The notes below the pieces were generated by a model. That model saw only the letters and a list, made by a program, of their open reading frames with translations, did not search any database and was not told the origin of the DNA. The position numbers and the translations under genes were made by a program. DNA of 64,000 nt from JAICMB01 sp035295125 (GTDB lineage: Bacteria; Acidobacteriota; Terriglobia; Bryobacterales; Bryobacteraceae), in assembly GCA_035295125.1 (NCBI GenBank), contig DATGJP010000064.1, positions 248,001-312,000 of the forward strand. The letters run 5' to 3'. Positions 24,290 through 32,589 of the stretch are shown here, piece after piece. How positions within the stretch are numbered: the first letter of the stretch is position 1; every line of letters begins with the position of its first letter.

Positions 24290-25606
24290 ATGATGCCAGA
24301 TATGCATGAGGTGAACGTCGGAATCGTGGGCCTCGGGAACGTCGGTACGGGTACCCTTGCGATTCTGGCTGAGAATGCGGATCAGATTGCTTTGAAGCTG
24401 GGATTCCGGCTCAATGTCACGGCGGTGTGCAGCCGCACGGTAAATACCAAAACGCTGCCGGAGCAGATTGGAACAGCGTTGCGCACGACAGACTGGCGTG
24501 AAGTGGTGCGCCATCCGAACGTGGACATCGTGGCGGAACTGGTCGGCGGAACGACCGTGGCTCGCGAGGTGATTGAAGCCGCCATTGAAGAGAAAAAGTC
24601 GATTGTTACGGCGAACAAAGAGCTGATGGCACACTGCGGCGCGGATTTCTGGGAGCGCGCCATCGGCGCGCGGATCAACGTCGCCATGGAGGCGAGCGTT
24701 TGCGGCGGCATTCCCATTCATGCCGTGTTGCGCGAAGGTATTTCGGGCGATCGTATTACCGCCCTATACGGAATCCTGAACGGGACGAGCAACTTCATCC
24801 TGACCGAAATTGAGAAGCGTGGCGCCGCGTTTGAAGCGGTTCTTGGCGAGGCACAGCGGCTGGGCTATGCCGAAGCCGATCCTACGACGGATGTGGACGG
24901 GTTTGACGCGCGCTCGAAGCTGGCGCTGCTGGCGGCACTGGCGTTCGGCGAAAGGATCACGCCCTCGGACATCTACACGGAAGGGATTCGACGCGTCACA
25001 CCCGTCGATTTCCGGTATGCTCACCAGCTTGGGCACACGATACGCCTGGTATGCGCGGCGCGTCAAACCCCTGACGGCCTGATACTGTCGGTGCGGCCTT
25101 CGCTGATTCCGCAGTCGACGATTCTCGCGAGCGTGCAGGGCGCTTATAACGCCGTCTGGGTGCGCGGACATTATGGGCAGGACACGTTTTACTACGGGCG
25201 CGGCGCCGGACCTTCGCCGACTGGTGTCGCCGTGGTGAGCGACCTTATGCGTGTGGCGCGAGAGATCCGCTATGGCAGCCCGGAGCGGGTCTCGCCTTTC
25301 GCGCACGAGCGCCTCGGGGAGTATAAGCCGATTCCCGTGACGTTACAACGTTGCGGTTACTACTTGCGGTTCCGGGTGGAGGACCGGCCGGGGATTATCG
25401 CGAAGCTGGCGACGGCGCTGGCCAATCACGGCATCAGTATCGATGCTGTTTTGCAGTTACCCGCGGAGAATTGGCGGGATCTGCCCTTCGTTATCACCGT
25501 GGAGCCGACCACGGAGCGGGCGGTGCGCGATGCGATCGCCGAGACGTCGTCGCATGATTATCTGGTTGAGCCGCCGCTTGCAATGCCTATGGAGAAATCG
25601 TTATGA
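24290..25606 (+). CDS. hom: Homoserine dehydrogenase with ACT domain
   Basis: The 438-residue enzyme reduces aspartate semialdehyde to homoserine in threonine and methionine synthesis. It has an N-terminal NAD(P) loop (GIVGLGNVGTGT), the conserved VTANKELMA, the catalytic-domain signature ILNGTSNFILTEIE, then DPTTDVDGFDARSKL with catalytic Asp and Lys. A C-terminal ACT domain (LRFRVEDRPGIIAKLATAL) is the usual threonine feedback site. Alternative starts are at 24293 and 24302; the last gives MHEVNVGIVG. The stop overlaps the ATG of the methyltransferase at 25603. Confidence 0.96.
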   Translation: MMPDMHEVNVGIVGLGNVGTGTLAILAENADQIALKLGFRLNVTAVCSRTVNTKTLPEQIGTALRTTDWREVVRHPNVDIVAELVGGTTVAREVIEAAIEEKKSIVTANKELMAHCGADFWERAIGARINVAMEASVCGGIPIHAVLREGISGDRITALYGILNGTSNFILTEIEKRGAAFEAVLGEAQRLGYAEADPTTDVDGFDARSKLALLAALAFGERITPSDIYTEGIRRVTPVDFRYAHQLGHTIRLVCAARQTPDGLILSVRPSLIPQSTILASVQGAYNAVWVRGHYGQDTFYYGRGAGPSPTGVAVVSDLMRVAREIRYGSPERVSPFAHERLGEYKPIPVTLQRCGYYLRFRVEDRPGIIAKLATALANHGISIDAVLQLPAENWRDLPFVITVEPTTERAVRDAIAETSSHDYLVEPPLAMPMEKSL

Positions 25607-26280
25607 AACGTGTTCTGCTGTATTTGGTTTTTGGCGGGATGGCCGCCGCGCAGGTGGCGGGCAATGCCAATGCGGGATACAAGACACAGGAAGGTCGGGA
25701 TGCGGTTGCGCGCGGGCTCATGGCGCCGGATCGCGATCAGACACAGCATCCCCGGGAGATTGTCGAGGCCATGGAGATCAGGCCCGGCATGACGGCGGCC
25801 GATATCGGGACAGGTGTCGGCTATATGCTTCCATACCTGAGCCAGGCGGTCGGCAAGGATGGATCGGTGATTGGCGAAGACATCGCGCCTGATTTCATCG
25901 AGAAGGCCAAGGTGCGCGCGAGAACCATGAATCTCACGAACATCCGGTTTATCCTGGGCACCGATCATGACCCGAAATTGCCGGGGGACAGCGTCGACCG
26001 GGCGCTGGTGCTCGATACCTATCATCATTTCGACTATCCCGAGGCGATGTTGAAATCCATTCGCGACAGTCTCATGACGGATGGACGGCTGTATATCGTC
26101 GACTACTACAAGAATGAGGAAGCCATGCCGGGCGGGCGCGCCCTGCAGCACATCCGGCTCGATCGCGATGACGTGATTAGGGAGGTGCAGTCGAACGGGT
26201 TCCGCCTCCTTTCGAAGCATGACCAGGTTCCCGGGAAGCAGTACATGCTCGTATTCGAGCGAACACGTAACCCGGAATGA
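25603..26280 (+). CDS. Class I SAM-dependent methyltransferase with apparent signal peptide
   Basis: The protein has 225 residues. The Rossmann-type methyltransferase core shows motif I AADIGTGVGYMLPYL near residues 65-79, an acidic residue after strand 2 (GEDIAP) and the motif LVLDTYHHFDYPEAML. The first 24 residues (RVLLYLVFGGMAAAQVAG) look like an export signal, which is odd for a SAM-dependent enzyme because SAM is cytoplasmic, although the pattern recurs in acidobacterial homologues. The gene overlaps both neighbours by 4 bp, so it is translated from the same messenger as hom and the enolase-superfamily gene. Confidence 0.82.
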   Translation: MKRVLLYLVFGGMAAAQVAGNANAGYKTQEGRDAVARGLMAPDRDQTQHPREIVEAMEIRPGMTAADIGTGVGYMLPYLSQAVGKDGSVIGEDIAPDFIEKAKVRARTMNLTNIRFILGTDHDPKLPGDSVDRALVLDTYHHFDYPEAMLKSIRDSLMTDGRLYIVDYYKNEEAMPGGRALQHIRLDRDDVIREVQSNGFRLLSKHDQVPGKQYMLVFERTRNPE

Positions 26281-27431
26281 AGATCAGCTCGATTGAGACA
26301 TACATCGCGGGGAATCCCTGGAAGAACTGGCTTTTCGCGAAGGTCTCGACGACCGAGGGTATATACGGCATCGGCGAGGGAACGCTCAACTCTTTCGCCA
26401 AGACTGTCGAGACCGCGATTCATGAGTTGAAGCCGCTGGTGCTGGGCATGGATCCGTTTCAAGTGGAGATCCTTTCGCAGCGCCTGATCCGCGACGTTTA
26501 TTCCGACGGCGGGCAGATCCACATGTGCGCCGTGGCTGCCATCGAGATAGCGTGCTGGGACATCATCGGAAAGGCGTGCGGGCAGCCTGTTTACAACCTG
26601 TGGGGCGGGCGCTGCCATGAAAAGCTGCGGGCTTATGCGAACGGATGGTATCGCGGTCCGCGGACTCCGGAGTCGTTTGCGGCTAAGGCGCAGGGTGTGG
26701 CCGCGCGCGGCTACACCGCCCTCAAGTTCGATCCGTTTGGGAGCGCCTGGCGGACGATCTCGCGGGCGGATTTCGACTTAAGCGTGGACATCGTCCGGGC
26801 GGTTCGCGAGGCGGTCGGCGATACGGTGGACCTGCTGATTGAGGGGCATTGCCGGTTCAACGTTGCGACGGCGGTCGAGGTGGCGGAAGCGCTGGCTCCG
26901 ATGCGGCCGGCGTGGTTCGAGGAGCCGGTGGCGCATACGAATATCGCGGCCATGATTGAGGTGGCGCGGCGTAGTCCGGTGCCCATAGCGACAGGCGAGA
27001 GCTTTTCGACGAAGCAGCAGTATGCGGAGTTGCTGGCATCGAATGCGGTCAGCATCGTTCAGCCGGAGCCGCTGAACCTGGGCGGGCTGTTCGCGGCGCG
27101 GAAGATTGCGGATATGGCGGATGCGCACTATGCGATGATTGCCCCCCACAGCGCACAGGGTCCGGTGTGCTCGGCTGCTTGCGCGCAGTTGAATGCGTCG
27201 GTTCCGAACTTCTTTATTCACGAGATTTTCGACGAGTTCAATGAGCCTTGGGAGCGGGAGATCGTCATCGGCGGGGTTGAGGTCAAGGATGGGTATATCG
27301 AGATTTCGAATCGGCCGGGGTTGGGCCTGGATCTGAATGTCGAAGAGATCTTGAAGCACCCGTATCGGCAGGAGAATTATTTGCCGTTGTTTAAGCCGGG
27401 ATGGGAGGTTAGAGAGACGCAGGCGGGTTGA
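26277..27431 (+). CDS. Enolase-superfamily (mandelate racemase type) sugar-acid dehydratase, galactonate-dehydratase-like
   Basis: The protein has 384 residues. Metal ligands fit the mandelate-racemase pattern: Glu189 (LLIEGH), Glu215 (WFEEPV) and Glu241 (IATGESF). His191 and His291 (MIAPHSAQGPV) match the catalytic His pair of D-galactonate dehydratase, and Lys150 sits in LKFDPFG. This indicates dehydration of an aldonic acid to a 2-keto-3-deoxy acid; the exact sugar acid is not determinable by eye. It overlaps the methyltransferase by 4 bp (ATGA) and ends in a repeat-bearing convergent gap. Confidence 0.88.
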   Translation: MKISSIETYIAGNPWKNWLFAKVSTTEGIYGIGEGTLNSFAKTVETAIHELKPLVLGMDPFQVEILSQRLIRDVYSDGGQIHMCAVAAIEIACWDIIGKACGQPVYNLWGGRCHEKLRAYANGWYRGPRTPESFAAKAQGVAARGYTALKFDPFGSAWRTISRADFDLSVDIVRAVREAVGDTVDLLIEGHCRFNVATAVEVAEALAPMRPAWFEEPVAHTNIAAMIEVARRSPVPIATGESFSTKQQYAELLASNAVSIVQPEPLNLGGLFAARKIADMADAHYAMIAPHSAQGPVCSAACAQLNASVPNFFIHEIFDEFNEPWEREIVIGGVEVKDGYIEISNRPGLGLDLNVEEILKHPYRQENYLPLFKPGWEVRETQAG

Positions 27432-27436
27432 TCCCG

Positions 27437-27534
27437 CGCGGTCGAAAAACCGCGTGGGGCAGAATGTGGAAGGTTGAAACCGCCTGCTCCAGATTGGCTG
27501 CAGTCAACTTCGGCAGGCGGATTAAAAATCCGCC
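27437..27534. repeat. Cluster of hairpins in a convergent gap, related to the palindromic repeats (copy D)
   Basis: Two perfect hairpins lie between the convergent genes ending at 27431 and 27549: CGCGGT-CGAAAA-ACCGCG (27437-27454) and GGCGGAT-TAAAA-ATCCGCC (27516-27534). Between them, AATGTGGAAGGTTGAAACCG is a variant of the block seen in copies B, C and G. The cluster is a likely bidirectional terminator. Confidence 0.7.
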
Positions 27535-27548
27535 GATTCAATCCTACC

Positions 27549-28490
27549 TTACTTCAGTTCGGAGACGGGGATGGTGAAAGCTGCCGTGTTGATGACGCCC
27601 TTACGTTGGAACTGCACCCAAACGCGATAGGTTCGGGCGCGGGGGAAGATCATGTTGAACTGAATCTGAGGCCCACCGTCCGCAATAAACGGATGCGTGT
27701 GAATCAGGTCGATGGTGTCGTCGCTGGCGGCGAGCATATGCGCCCAGGCGCCGATGTACTTTTCGAGTCCGTCCGCGGGTTTGAGATGGAAGAACATGAG
27801 CGTCTTGAAGCCGGCGACAGGCTGCGGCGGGTCCATGGTCAATTCGATGTCTGTATTCTCGGTGTGCTTCACACCGAGGTCTGGTTCGAGCTTCGGCGTT
27901 TGCAACGTCCCGCCCGGCACAAAGATCGTCTTCGCGATTAACTGCGGCGTAGCGTTGGAGGGATAAAAATCGCCCAGGATGCGATACATGCCCGGCTTCG
28001 GGAGGTGCGCTTCATACTCGAAACTGCCGTCCGGCTGCGGCACGGGGTGGTCGTGCAGGAAGTACCTGAGGTCCTGGCTCACGATGAACATGTGGAACAG
28101 CTTCTCGTGAACGATCTCAAACTTGCTGATCTGGGCGCCCGTCTTCGGATCGTTGACTTTGAAGGTCAGCTCGACCGGCTGCCCAGGTTTAGGCACTCGC
28201 GGCGTCAAGTTGATCTGCATCGGGAATTCGACCTGGTCGGGGATACCCAACACCAGCGTCATGCCGCACCGCGGACACTTGCCGGGTGTTGCCGATCGCA
28301 CGTCGGCGTCCATGGGGCAGACGTAATCCTTTGGGACGGTTGTGGGATCGGGTATTACGGCAGACGGATTCTGCGCCACGATGAACGCGGCGAAGATCAG
28401 GATTGCGAGGCTGGCGACGAGAGCGCGAATACTCTTATTATGGCTGAAACGGCCAGTTTGCTGTGGTGGAGTAGCCTCCGTCGACTGCAA
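27549..28490 (-). CDS. Membrane-anchored protein with heavy-metal-binding domain (HMBD)
   Basis: The protein has about 313 residues if the TTG at 28490 is the start; there is no ATG before the transmembrane segment, so the start is uncertain. This start overlaps the SDR gene by 53 bp. After one hydrophobic helix (LVASLAILIFAAFIVA), an HMBD motif follows: YVCPM (Cys58), then GKCPRCGM (Cys72 and Cys75). HMBD occurs on copper and silver efflux proteins. The rest is beta-rich with many His and Met (FHMFIVSQDLRYFLHDHP, LIHTHPFIADGG), resembling secreted copper-handling or cupredoxin-like domains. A role in metal binding outside the cytoplasm is likely. Confidence 0.75.
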   Translation of the reverse strand: MQSTEATPPQQTGRFSHNKSIRALVASLAILIFAAFIVAQNPSAVIPDPTTVPKDYVCPMDADVRSATPGKCPRCGMTLVLGIPDQVEFPMQINLTPRVPKPGQPVELTFKVNDPKTGAQISKFEIVHEKLFHMFIVSQDLRYFLHDHPVPQPDGSFEYEAHLPKPGMYRILGDFYPSNATPQLIAKTIFVPGGTLQTPKLEPDLGVKHTENTDIELTMDPPQPVAGFKTLMFFHLKPADGLEKYIGAWAHMLAASDDTIDLIHTHPFIADGGPQIQFNMIFPRARTYRVWVQFQRKGVINTAAFTIPVSELK

Positions 28491-29187
28491 TCACCTGGCC
28501 GGTGATATAGTCCGAGCCTGGGCCGCTGAGGAAAAGCGCAAGCGGCGCGACGTCGTCGGGCTTTCCGATGCGGGGATTCGCCTGAGCGCCTTTGAGCCAC
28601 TCCCGCATCGCAGGATCTTCCCACATGGTGCGGTTCAGGTCGGTGACGATGAAACCCGGCGCAATACAATTCACCTGGATATTGTGCCGGCCCCATTCGG
28701 CGGCCAGTGACCGCGTTAAGCCGGCGAGAGCACTCTTGGTCATGGCGTAGACCGTGACATAAGGAAGGCCGAGTAGAGACATGAGGCTGCCGACGAACAC
28801 GACTTTCCCGCCGCGCCCGCGCGCAATCATGCGAGCTCCGACTTTTTGAGTGAGATGCACAAGACCATGGAGATTGGTTTGCATCACGTGATTGTACTCA
28901 TCCGGAGTGTACTGTTCGAAGGGGCGGCGGATGTTGGTTCCGGTGACGTTGATCAGGACATCGATTTCGGGCAAATCCGGCAAATCCGAGATGACGGAGG
29001 TGTCAATCTTCAAAGGGATCGCCTGACATCCGTCCGCGCGCAAGGCTGCTGCCTCTTTCTCGAGCGCCTCGATGGAGCGGGCTGCGAGAAGCGTTCGCGC
29101 GCCGGCCTGTGCTAGTGCCCGGGCTACCGCGAGCCCAATACCGCGGCTCGCTCCGACGACCAGGGCAGTCCTGTTTGTGAGTTTCAT
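28438..29187 (-). CDS. Short-chain dehydrogenase/reductase
   Basis: The protein has 249 residues from the ATG at 29187, which begins MKLTNRTALVVGAS; the frame runs further upstream but loses family similarity. It has the classical SDR motifs VGASRGIG (11-18), the N-V-T-G segment near 80-83, Ser134, Tyr147 and Lys151 (YAMTK), and the C-terminal GQVIAVDGGYS. The length and sequence suit gluconate 5-dehydrogenase or 3-oxoacyl-ACP-reductase-like enzymes. With sugar-acid enzymes on both sides, a role in aldonate metabolism is plausible. It is divergent from the dehydrogenase at 29219, with 31 bp between the starts. Confidence 0.87.
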   Translation of the reverse strand: MKLTNRTALVVGASRGIGLAVARALAQAGARTLLAARSIEALEKEAAALRADGCQAIPLKIDTSVISDLPDLPEIDVLINVTGTNIRRPFEQYTPDEYNHVMQTNLHGLVHLTQKVGARMIARGRGGKVVFVGSLMSLLGLPYVTVYAMTKSALAGLTRSLAAEWGRHNIQVNCIAPGFIVTDLNRTMWEDPAMREWLKGAQANPRIGKPDDVAPLALFLSGPGSDYITGQVIAVDGGYSTTANWPFQP

Positions 29188-29218
29188 AGAAATGCGGATG
29201 CGAGAATAGAATCCTAAC

Positions 29219-30280
29219 ATGAAGAGATTCTCGATCGCGGTGATTCCCGGTGATGGAGTGGGGAAGGAAGTCACCCCGGCAGCGCAGAACGTGCTGACGG
29301 TGGCCGGCCGCCTGTATGGCGCCGAGTTTGACTTCGAGGAGTTCGGCTGGGGTTCGGAATACTATTTCCTGCACAAACGCATGATGCCGGTGGACGCGCT
29401 GGACCTGTTGCGGCCCAAGGATGCGATTCTGCTGGGAGCGATTGGCGATCCGCGGATTCCCGATCACGTGACGCTGAATGGCCTGCTGCTGCCCATTCGG
29501 CGTGGATTCGATCAATTCGCCAATGTGCGCCCGGCGGTTCTGTATTCAGGCGTCACTTCCCCGCTGGCTAAGAAAGCCGAGATCGATATGGTTGTGATCC
29601 GCGAGAACACGGAAGGTGAATACGCCCAGGTGGGTGGCTTCGTCTATTACGACCAACCCGCCGAAGTTGCCATTCAAACCGGAGTCTTCACACGGCGCGG
29701 CATTGAGCGCGTGGTGCGTTTTGCCTTTGAACTCGCCCGCAAGCGCAATAAGAAGCGCCGGGTGGCATCGATCACCAAGTCGAACGCGCAGGGGTACGCG
29801 ATGGTGCTGTGGGACCGTGTGTTCGAGAGCGTCGCGAGCGAGTATCCCGATATCTCGACCGAATCGCTGCTGGTGGACGCCGCGGCCATGAATTTCATAC
29901 GGCGTCCGGAGAGTTTCGATGTGGTGGTGGCGTCGAATCTCTTCGGAGATATTCTGAGTGACATTTCCGCCATTATTACGGGAAGCATCGGCCTTGCGCC
30001 GAGCGCCAATCTCGATCCGACGCGGCGCTTTCCGTCGATGTTCGAGCCGGTGCATGGCTCCGCGCCGGATATTGCGGGTCGCGGCATGGTGAATCCGCTC
30101 GCGAGCATTTTATCGGCGGGCATGATGCTCGAACACCTCGGTTTCGAGGAGGCAGCAGTGCGTGTGGAGCGCGCCGTGGCAGCGGTTCTCGCCGGAGGGA
30201 AGGCGGGCACGCCGGATGTGGGCGGCTCCAGTTCGACACAGCAGGTTACGGATGCTGTGATCGAGAGAGTAAAAGGGTGA
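29219..30280 (+). CDS. Isocitrate/isopropylmalate-family dehydrogenase, tartrate-dehydrogenase-like
   Basis: This 353-residue metal- and NAD-dependent beta-decarboxylating dehydrogenase has the family signatures IPGDGVGKEV, FANVRPAVLY, VVIRENTEGEYAQVGG, the catalytic Lys region SITKSNAQGY, the metal-site NLFGDILSDISA, and FEPVHGSAPDIAG. Its length and the ENTEGEY pattern fit the tartrate dehydrogenase / D-malate dehydrogenase group better than LeuB, and no leu genes are nearby. It is followed 4 bp later by TrpB2 and is likely co-transcribed with it. Confidence 0.87.
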   Translation: MKRFSIAVIPGDGVGKEVTPAAQNVLTVAGRLYGAEFDFEEFGWGSEYYFLHKRMMPVDALDLLRPKDAILLGAIGDPRIPDHVTLNGLLLPIRRGFDQFANVRPAVLYSGVTSPLAKKAEIDMVVIRENTEGEYAQVGGFVYYDQPAEVAIQTGVFTRRGIERVVRFAFELARKRNKKRRVASITKSNAQGYAMVLWDRVFESVASEYPDISTESLLVDAAAMNFIRRPESFDVVVASNLFGDILSDISAIITGSIGLAPSANLDPTRRFPSMFEPVHGSAPDIAGRGMVNPLASILSAGMMLEHLGFEEAAVRVERAVAAVLAGGKAGTPDVGGSSSTQQVTDAVIERVKG

Positions 30281-30284
30281 AGCG

Positions 30285-31631
30285 ATGCGCTACGTCTTGA
30301 GTGGGAATGACATTCCGAAGCACTGGTACAACATCGCGGCCGATTTACCAGCTCTGCCGCCGCCCGTTCTGCATCCGGGTACGAAACAGCCGGTTGGGCC
30401 CGCTGATCTGGCGCCGCTGTTCCCGATGTCGCTCATCGCGCAGGAGGTCTCAACCGAGCGCGAGATCGAGATTCCGGAACCCGTGCGGGATGTCTACAAA
30501 ATGTGGCGGCCGTCGCCGCTGAGCCGCGCGTATCGCCTGGAGAAGGCGCTCGACACTCCCGCCAGGATCTATTACAAGTACGAAGGCGTCAGCCCGGCGG
30601 GCAGTCACAAGCCCAACACGGCAGTCGCCCAGGCGTTTTACAATCGCGAGGCCGGCATTCGCCGCATATCGACTGAGACCGGGGCAGGGCAGTGGGGGTC
30701 GTCGCTTGCTTTTGCCGGCGCGCTGTTTGGCATCGACGTCGAGGTGTTCATGGTGCGGATTTCGTATGATCAGAAGCCGTACCGGCGCGCATTGATGGAG
30801 ACCTACGGCGCGCGCTGTGTCGCATCGCCTTCGAGCGAGACCGAGTCGGGCCGAGCCATTCTGGCGCGTGACCCCCGGCACCCCGGGAGTTTGGGGATTG
30901 CCATCTCCGAAGCGGTTGAGGTAGCGGCGAAGCGGGAGGACACCAAGTACGCGCTCGGCTCAGTGCTCAATCACGTGCTTTTGCACCAGACGGTAATCGG
31001 ACTCGAGGCTCTGCGCCAAATGGAGCTGGCAGGCGACGATCCGGACGTCGTGATCGGTTGTACCGGCGGAGGGTCAAACTTCTCGGGCCTGGCGTTTCCG
31101 TTTCTTGGAAAGCAACTGCGGGGCGGCCGGAAAAGGCGGGTGGTCGCCGTCGAGCCGGCGGCGTGTCCCAGCCTGACTCGCGGAAAATACGCGTATGATT
31201 TTGGCGACACGGCTCACCTGACACCGCTTGCCATGATGCATACACTCGGTTCCACGTTTACGCCGCCGGGATTTCACGCGGGTGGCCTGCGCTATCACGG
31301 CATGGCTCCTCTGGTGAGTCATTTGAAAGAGCTCGGTCTCATTGAGGCTAAGGCTTATCACCAGACGAAGTGTTTCGAGGCGGGAGTGACTTTTGCGCGC
31401 ACGGAAGGCATTATGGCGGCACCTGAATCGACACATGCCATCGCGGCGGCAATCGATGAGGCGTTTGAGGCGAAGCAGAGCGGAAAATCATCCGTGATCC
31501 TGTTCAATCTTTCAGGCCACGGGCATTTCGACATGCAGGCGTACGCGGACTACTTTGCAGGTAAGCTGACCGATCAAAGCTACGACGAGTCTGAGCTCGC
31601 GACAGCGCTAGCCGGACTGCCGCCGGTTTGA
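30285..31631 (+). CDS. trpB: Tryptophan synthase beta-like enzyme, TrpB2 type
   Basis: The 448-residue PLP enzyme is about 50 residues longer than classical TrpB, with the TrpB2 N-terminal extension (HWYNIAADLPALPPPVLHPG). The PLP Lys is in GSHKPNTA, the phosphate loop is CTGGGSNFSG, and the C-terminal FNLSGHGHFDM closes the active site. TrpB2 makes tryptophan from indole and serine without TrpA, or acts on related indole or serine substrates. No other trp genes are present, which suggests indole salvage or a side function. It is tightly linked to the dehydrogenase upstream and followed by a strong bidirectional terminator. Confidence 0.9.
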   Translation: MRYVLSGNDIPKHWYNIAADLPALPPPVLHPGTKQPVGPADLAPLFPMSLIAQEVSTEREIEIPEPVRDVYKMWRPSPLSRAYRLEKALDTPARIYYKYEGVSPAGSHKPNTAVAQAFYNREAGIRRISTETGAGQWGSSLAFAGALFGIDVEVFMVRISYDQKPYRRALMETYGARCVASPSSETESGRAILARDPRHPGSLGIAISEAVEVAAKREDTKYALGSVLNHVLLHQTVIGLEALRQMELAGDDPDVVIGCTGGGSNFSGLAFPFLGKQLRGGRKRRVVAVEPAACPSLTRGKYAYDFGDTAHLTPLAMMHTLGSTFTPPGFHAGGLRYHGMAPLVSHLKELGLIEAKAYHQTKCFEAGVTFARTEGIMAAPESTHAIAAAIDEAFEAKQSGKSSVILFNLSGHGHFDMQAYADYFAGKLTDQSYDESELATALAGLPPV

Positions 31632-31676
31632 GCGAAGAAACCGGGCTCGCCGCAGCAAAAACGGCGAGCCCTTCGC
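31632..31676. terminator. Bidirectional terminator between convergent genes
   Basis: A perfect 10-bp stem GGGCTCGCCG (31643-31652) / CGGCGAGCCC (31662-31671), with loop CAGCAAAAA, fills the gap between trpB2 (+) and the 107-residue gene (-). The outer arms GCGAA and TTCGC (31632-31636 and 31672-31676) also pair. On the minus strand it is followed by a T-rich stretch. Confidence 0.8.
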
Positions 31677-31677
31677 A

Positions 31678-32001
31678 TTAAACAGAAAGAAGACGATCGA
31701 AGAACGAGCGATAGCGGCGAAGCGCGACCCGGAGGTCTTCCGTCGAAATCGTCTCACCTTTATCCCAATCGTGCTCCATCCGGCTGCGTTCGTTACTGAA
31801 GATTTCAGTAAGACGCTGCACGACTGTATCTACAAGTTCGTCCGCTTCTTCTACCGCTTTGCGAGGTTCGTCGACAAAGCCGACCTGTATCTTCTCCCAC
31901 CGCGAACGCAGGTTCATCGCCTCGTCAGAGCTGAATAGAGGCGCCGTACCTAAAGTGTCCGTAGTTGTTGTTGTCAAGGGATCCTGTAATTGTGTGCTCA
32001 C
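31678..32001 (-). CDS. Small cytoplasmic protein sharing a domain with its upstream neighbour
   Basis: The protein has 107 residues and starts with GTG at 32001, preceded by a strong GAGGAGGTAAGG ribosome binding site. A Thr-rich N-terminus (LQDPLTTTTTDTLG) is followed by a helical domain. It has no signal peptide. Residues of about 34-106 repeat the pattern W-x(3)-Q-x(2)-FVD-x-PR-x-AV-x-EAD-x-LV and TEDLR-x-A that is found in the C-terminal half of the product at 32006-32569, so the two are paralogous. It is the last gene of the DUF1328 operon. The family is not recognised. Confidence 0.75.
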   Translation of the reverse strand: MSTQLQDPLTTTTTDTLGTAPLFSSDEAMNLRSRWEKIQVGFVDEPRKAVEEADELVDTVVQRLTEIFSNERSRMEHDWDKGETISTEDLRVALRRYRSFFDRLLSV

Positions 32002-32005
32002 GTCC

Positions 32006-32569
32006 TTACCTCCTCAATCCCACAGGTTCGCGTTCCACTACCCGGCGGCCCAAAAGGGCTTCGGCCAGGGCCCGATAGCAAACCATCGCGCGCCGTAGAT
32101 CTTCTGTGGTGGCTTTCCCGTTTCGGTTCGCCTCCGCAATCTCGTGGGCTTCACGATAATTCGATACGACATGCGCGTGATCCACGGACAAGTCGGACAT
32201 CTGCGTATGGTAGTCGGTAGTTGGATAACCACGCGCAGTCATAATCGTTGTCACGAGTGCGTCCGCTTCGGTTACGGCGCCGCGCGGATTATCAACGAAT
32301 TGAGCCTGCTGTTGCCTCCACGAGGCCGCGAAGCGCTCCTGTTCCTGGGGCGTGAGGTCCCGAATGTTCAATTTTTTGACGCGGGCCTCGCGATGGCTCA
32401 ACTCCGCTTCGGCACGGCCGCGGTCGCCTTCTCGAGAGACCACACGATCATATTCCGGACCGAACTTCGCTTTGAGATGCTTCGAACGGCGCGTTTGCAT
32501 GAGCGCCCAAACTGCCACCGCGACCGCGACGATCGCGACAATCAGGGCAATGATAGCTGTTGTATTCAT
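32006..32569 (-). CDS. Membrane-anchored protein with the shared FVD-EAD-TEDLR domain
   Basis: The protein has 187 residues. An N-terminal transmembrane helix (IIALIVAIVAVAVAVWALM) is followed by a charged linker (RAEAELSHREARVKKLNI) and a helical domain. The latter has WRQQQAQFVDNPRGAVTEAD and TEDLRRAMVCYRALAEALL, matching the small protein downstream. I recognise similar secreted or anchored proteins next to YtjA/CsbD-like stress genes, but no named family. An AGG-type Shine-Dalgarno (GGAAAGGTGACC) precedes the ATG. The gene lies 4 bp before the 107-residue gene and 20 bp after DUF1328. Confidence 0.78.
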   Translation of the reverse strand: MNTTAIIALIVAIVAVAVAVWALMQTRRSKHLKAKFGPEYDRVVSREGDRGRAEAELSHREARVKKLNIRDLTPQEQERFAASWRQQQAQFVDNPRGAVTEADALVTTIMTARGYPTTDYHTQMSDLSVDHAHVVSNYREAHEIAEANRNGKATTEDLRRAMVCYRALAEALLGRRVVEREPVGLRR

Positions 32570-32589
32570 TGGTCACCTTTCCGTTACTG

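Noticed and set aside
24275..24721. Minus-strand frame extending the small coiled-coil gene upstream to 24721
   Set aside because: That part is antisense to homoserine dehydrogenase; the signal peptide begins at the ATG at 24274.
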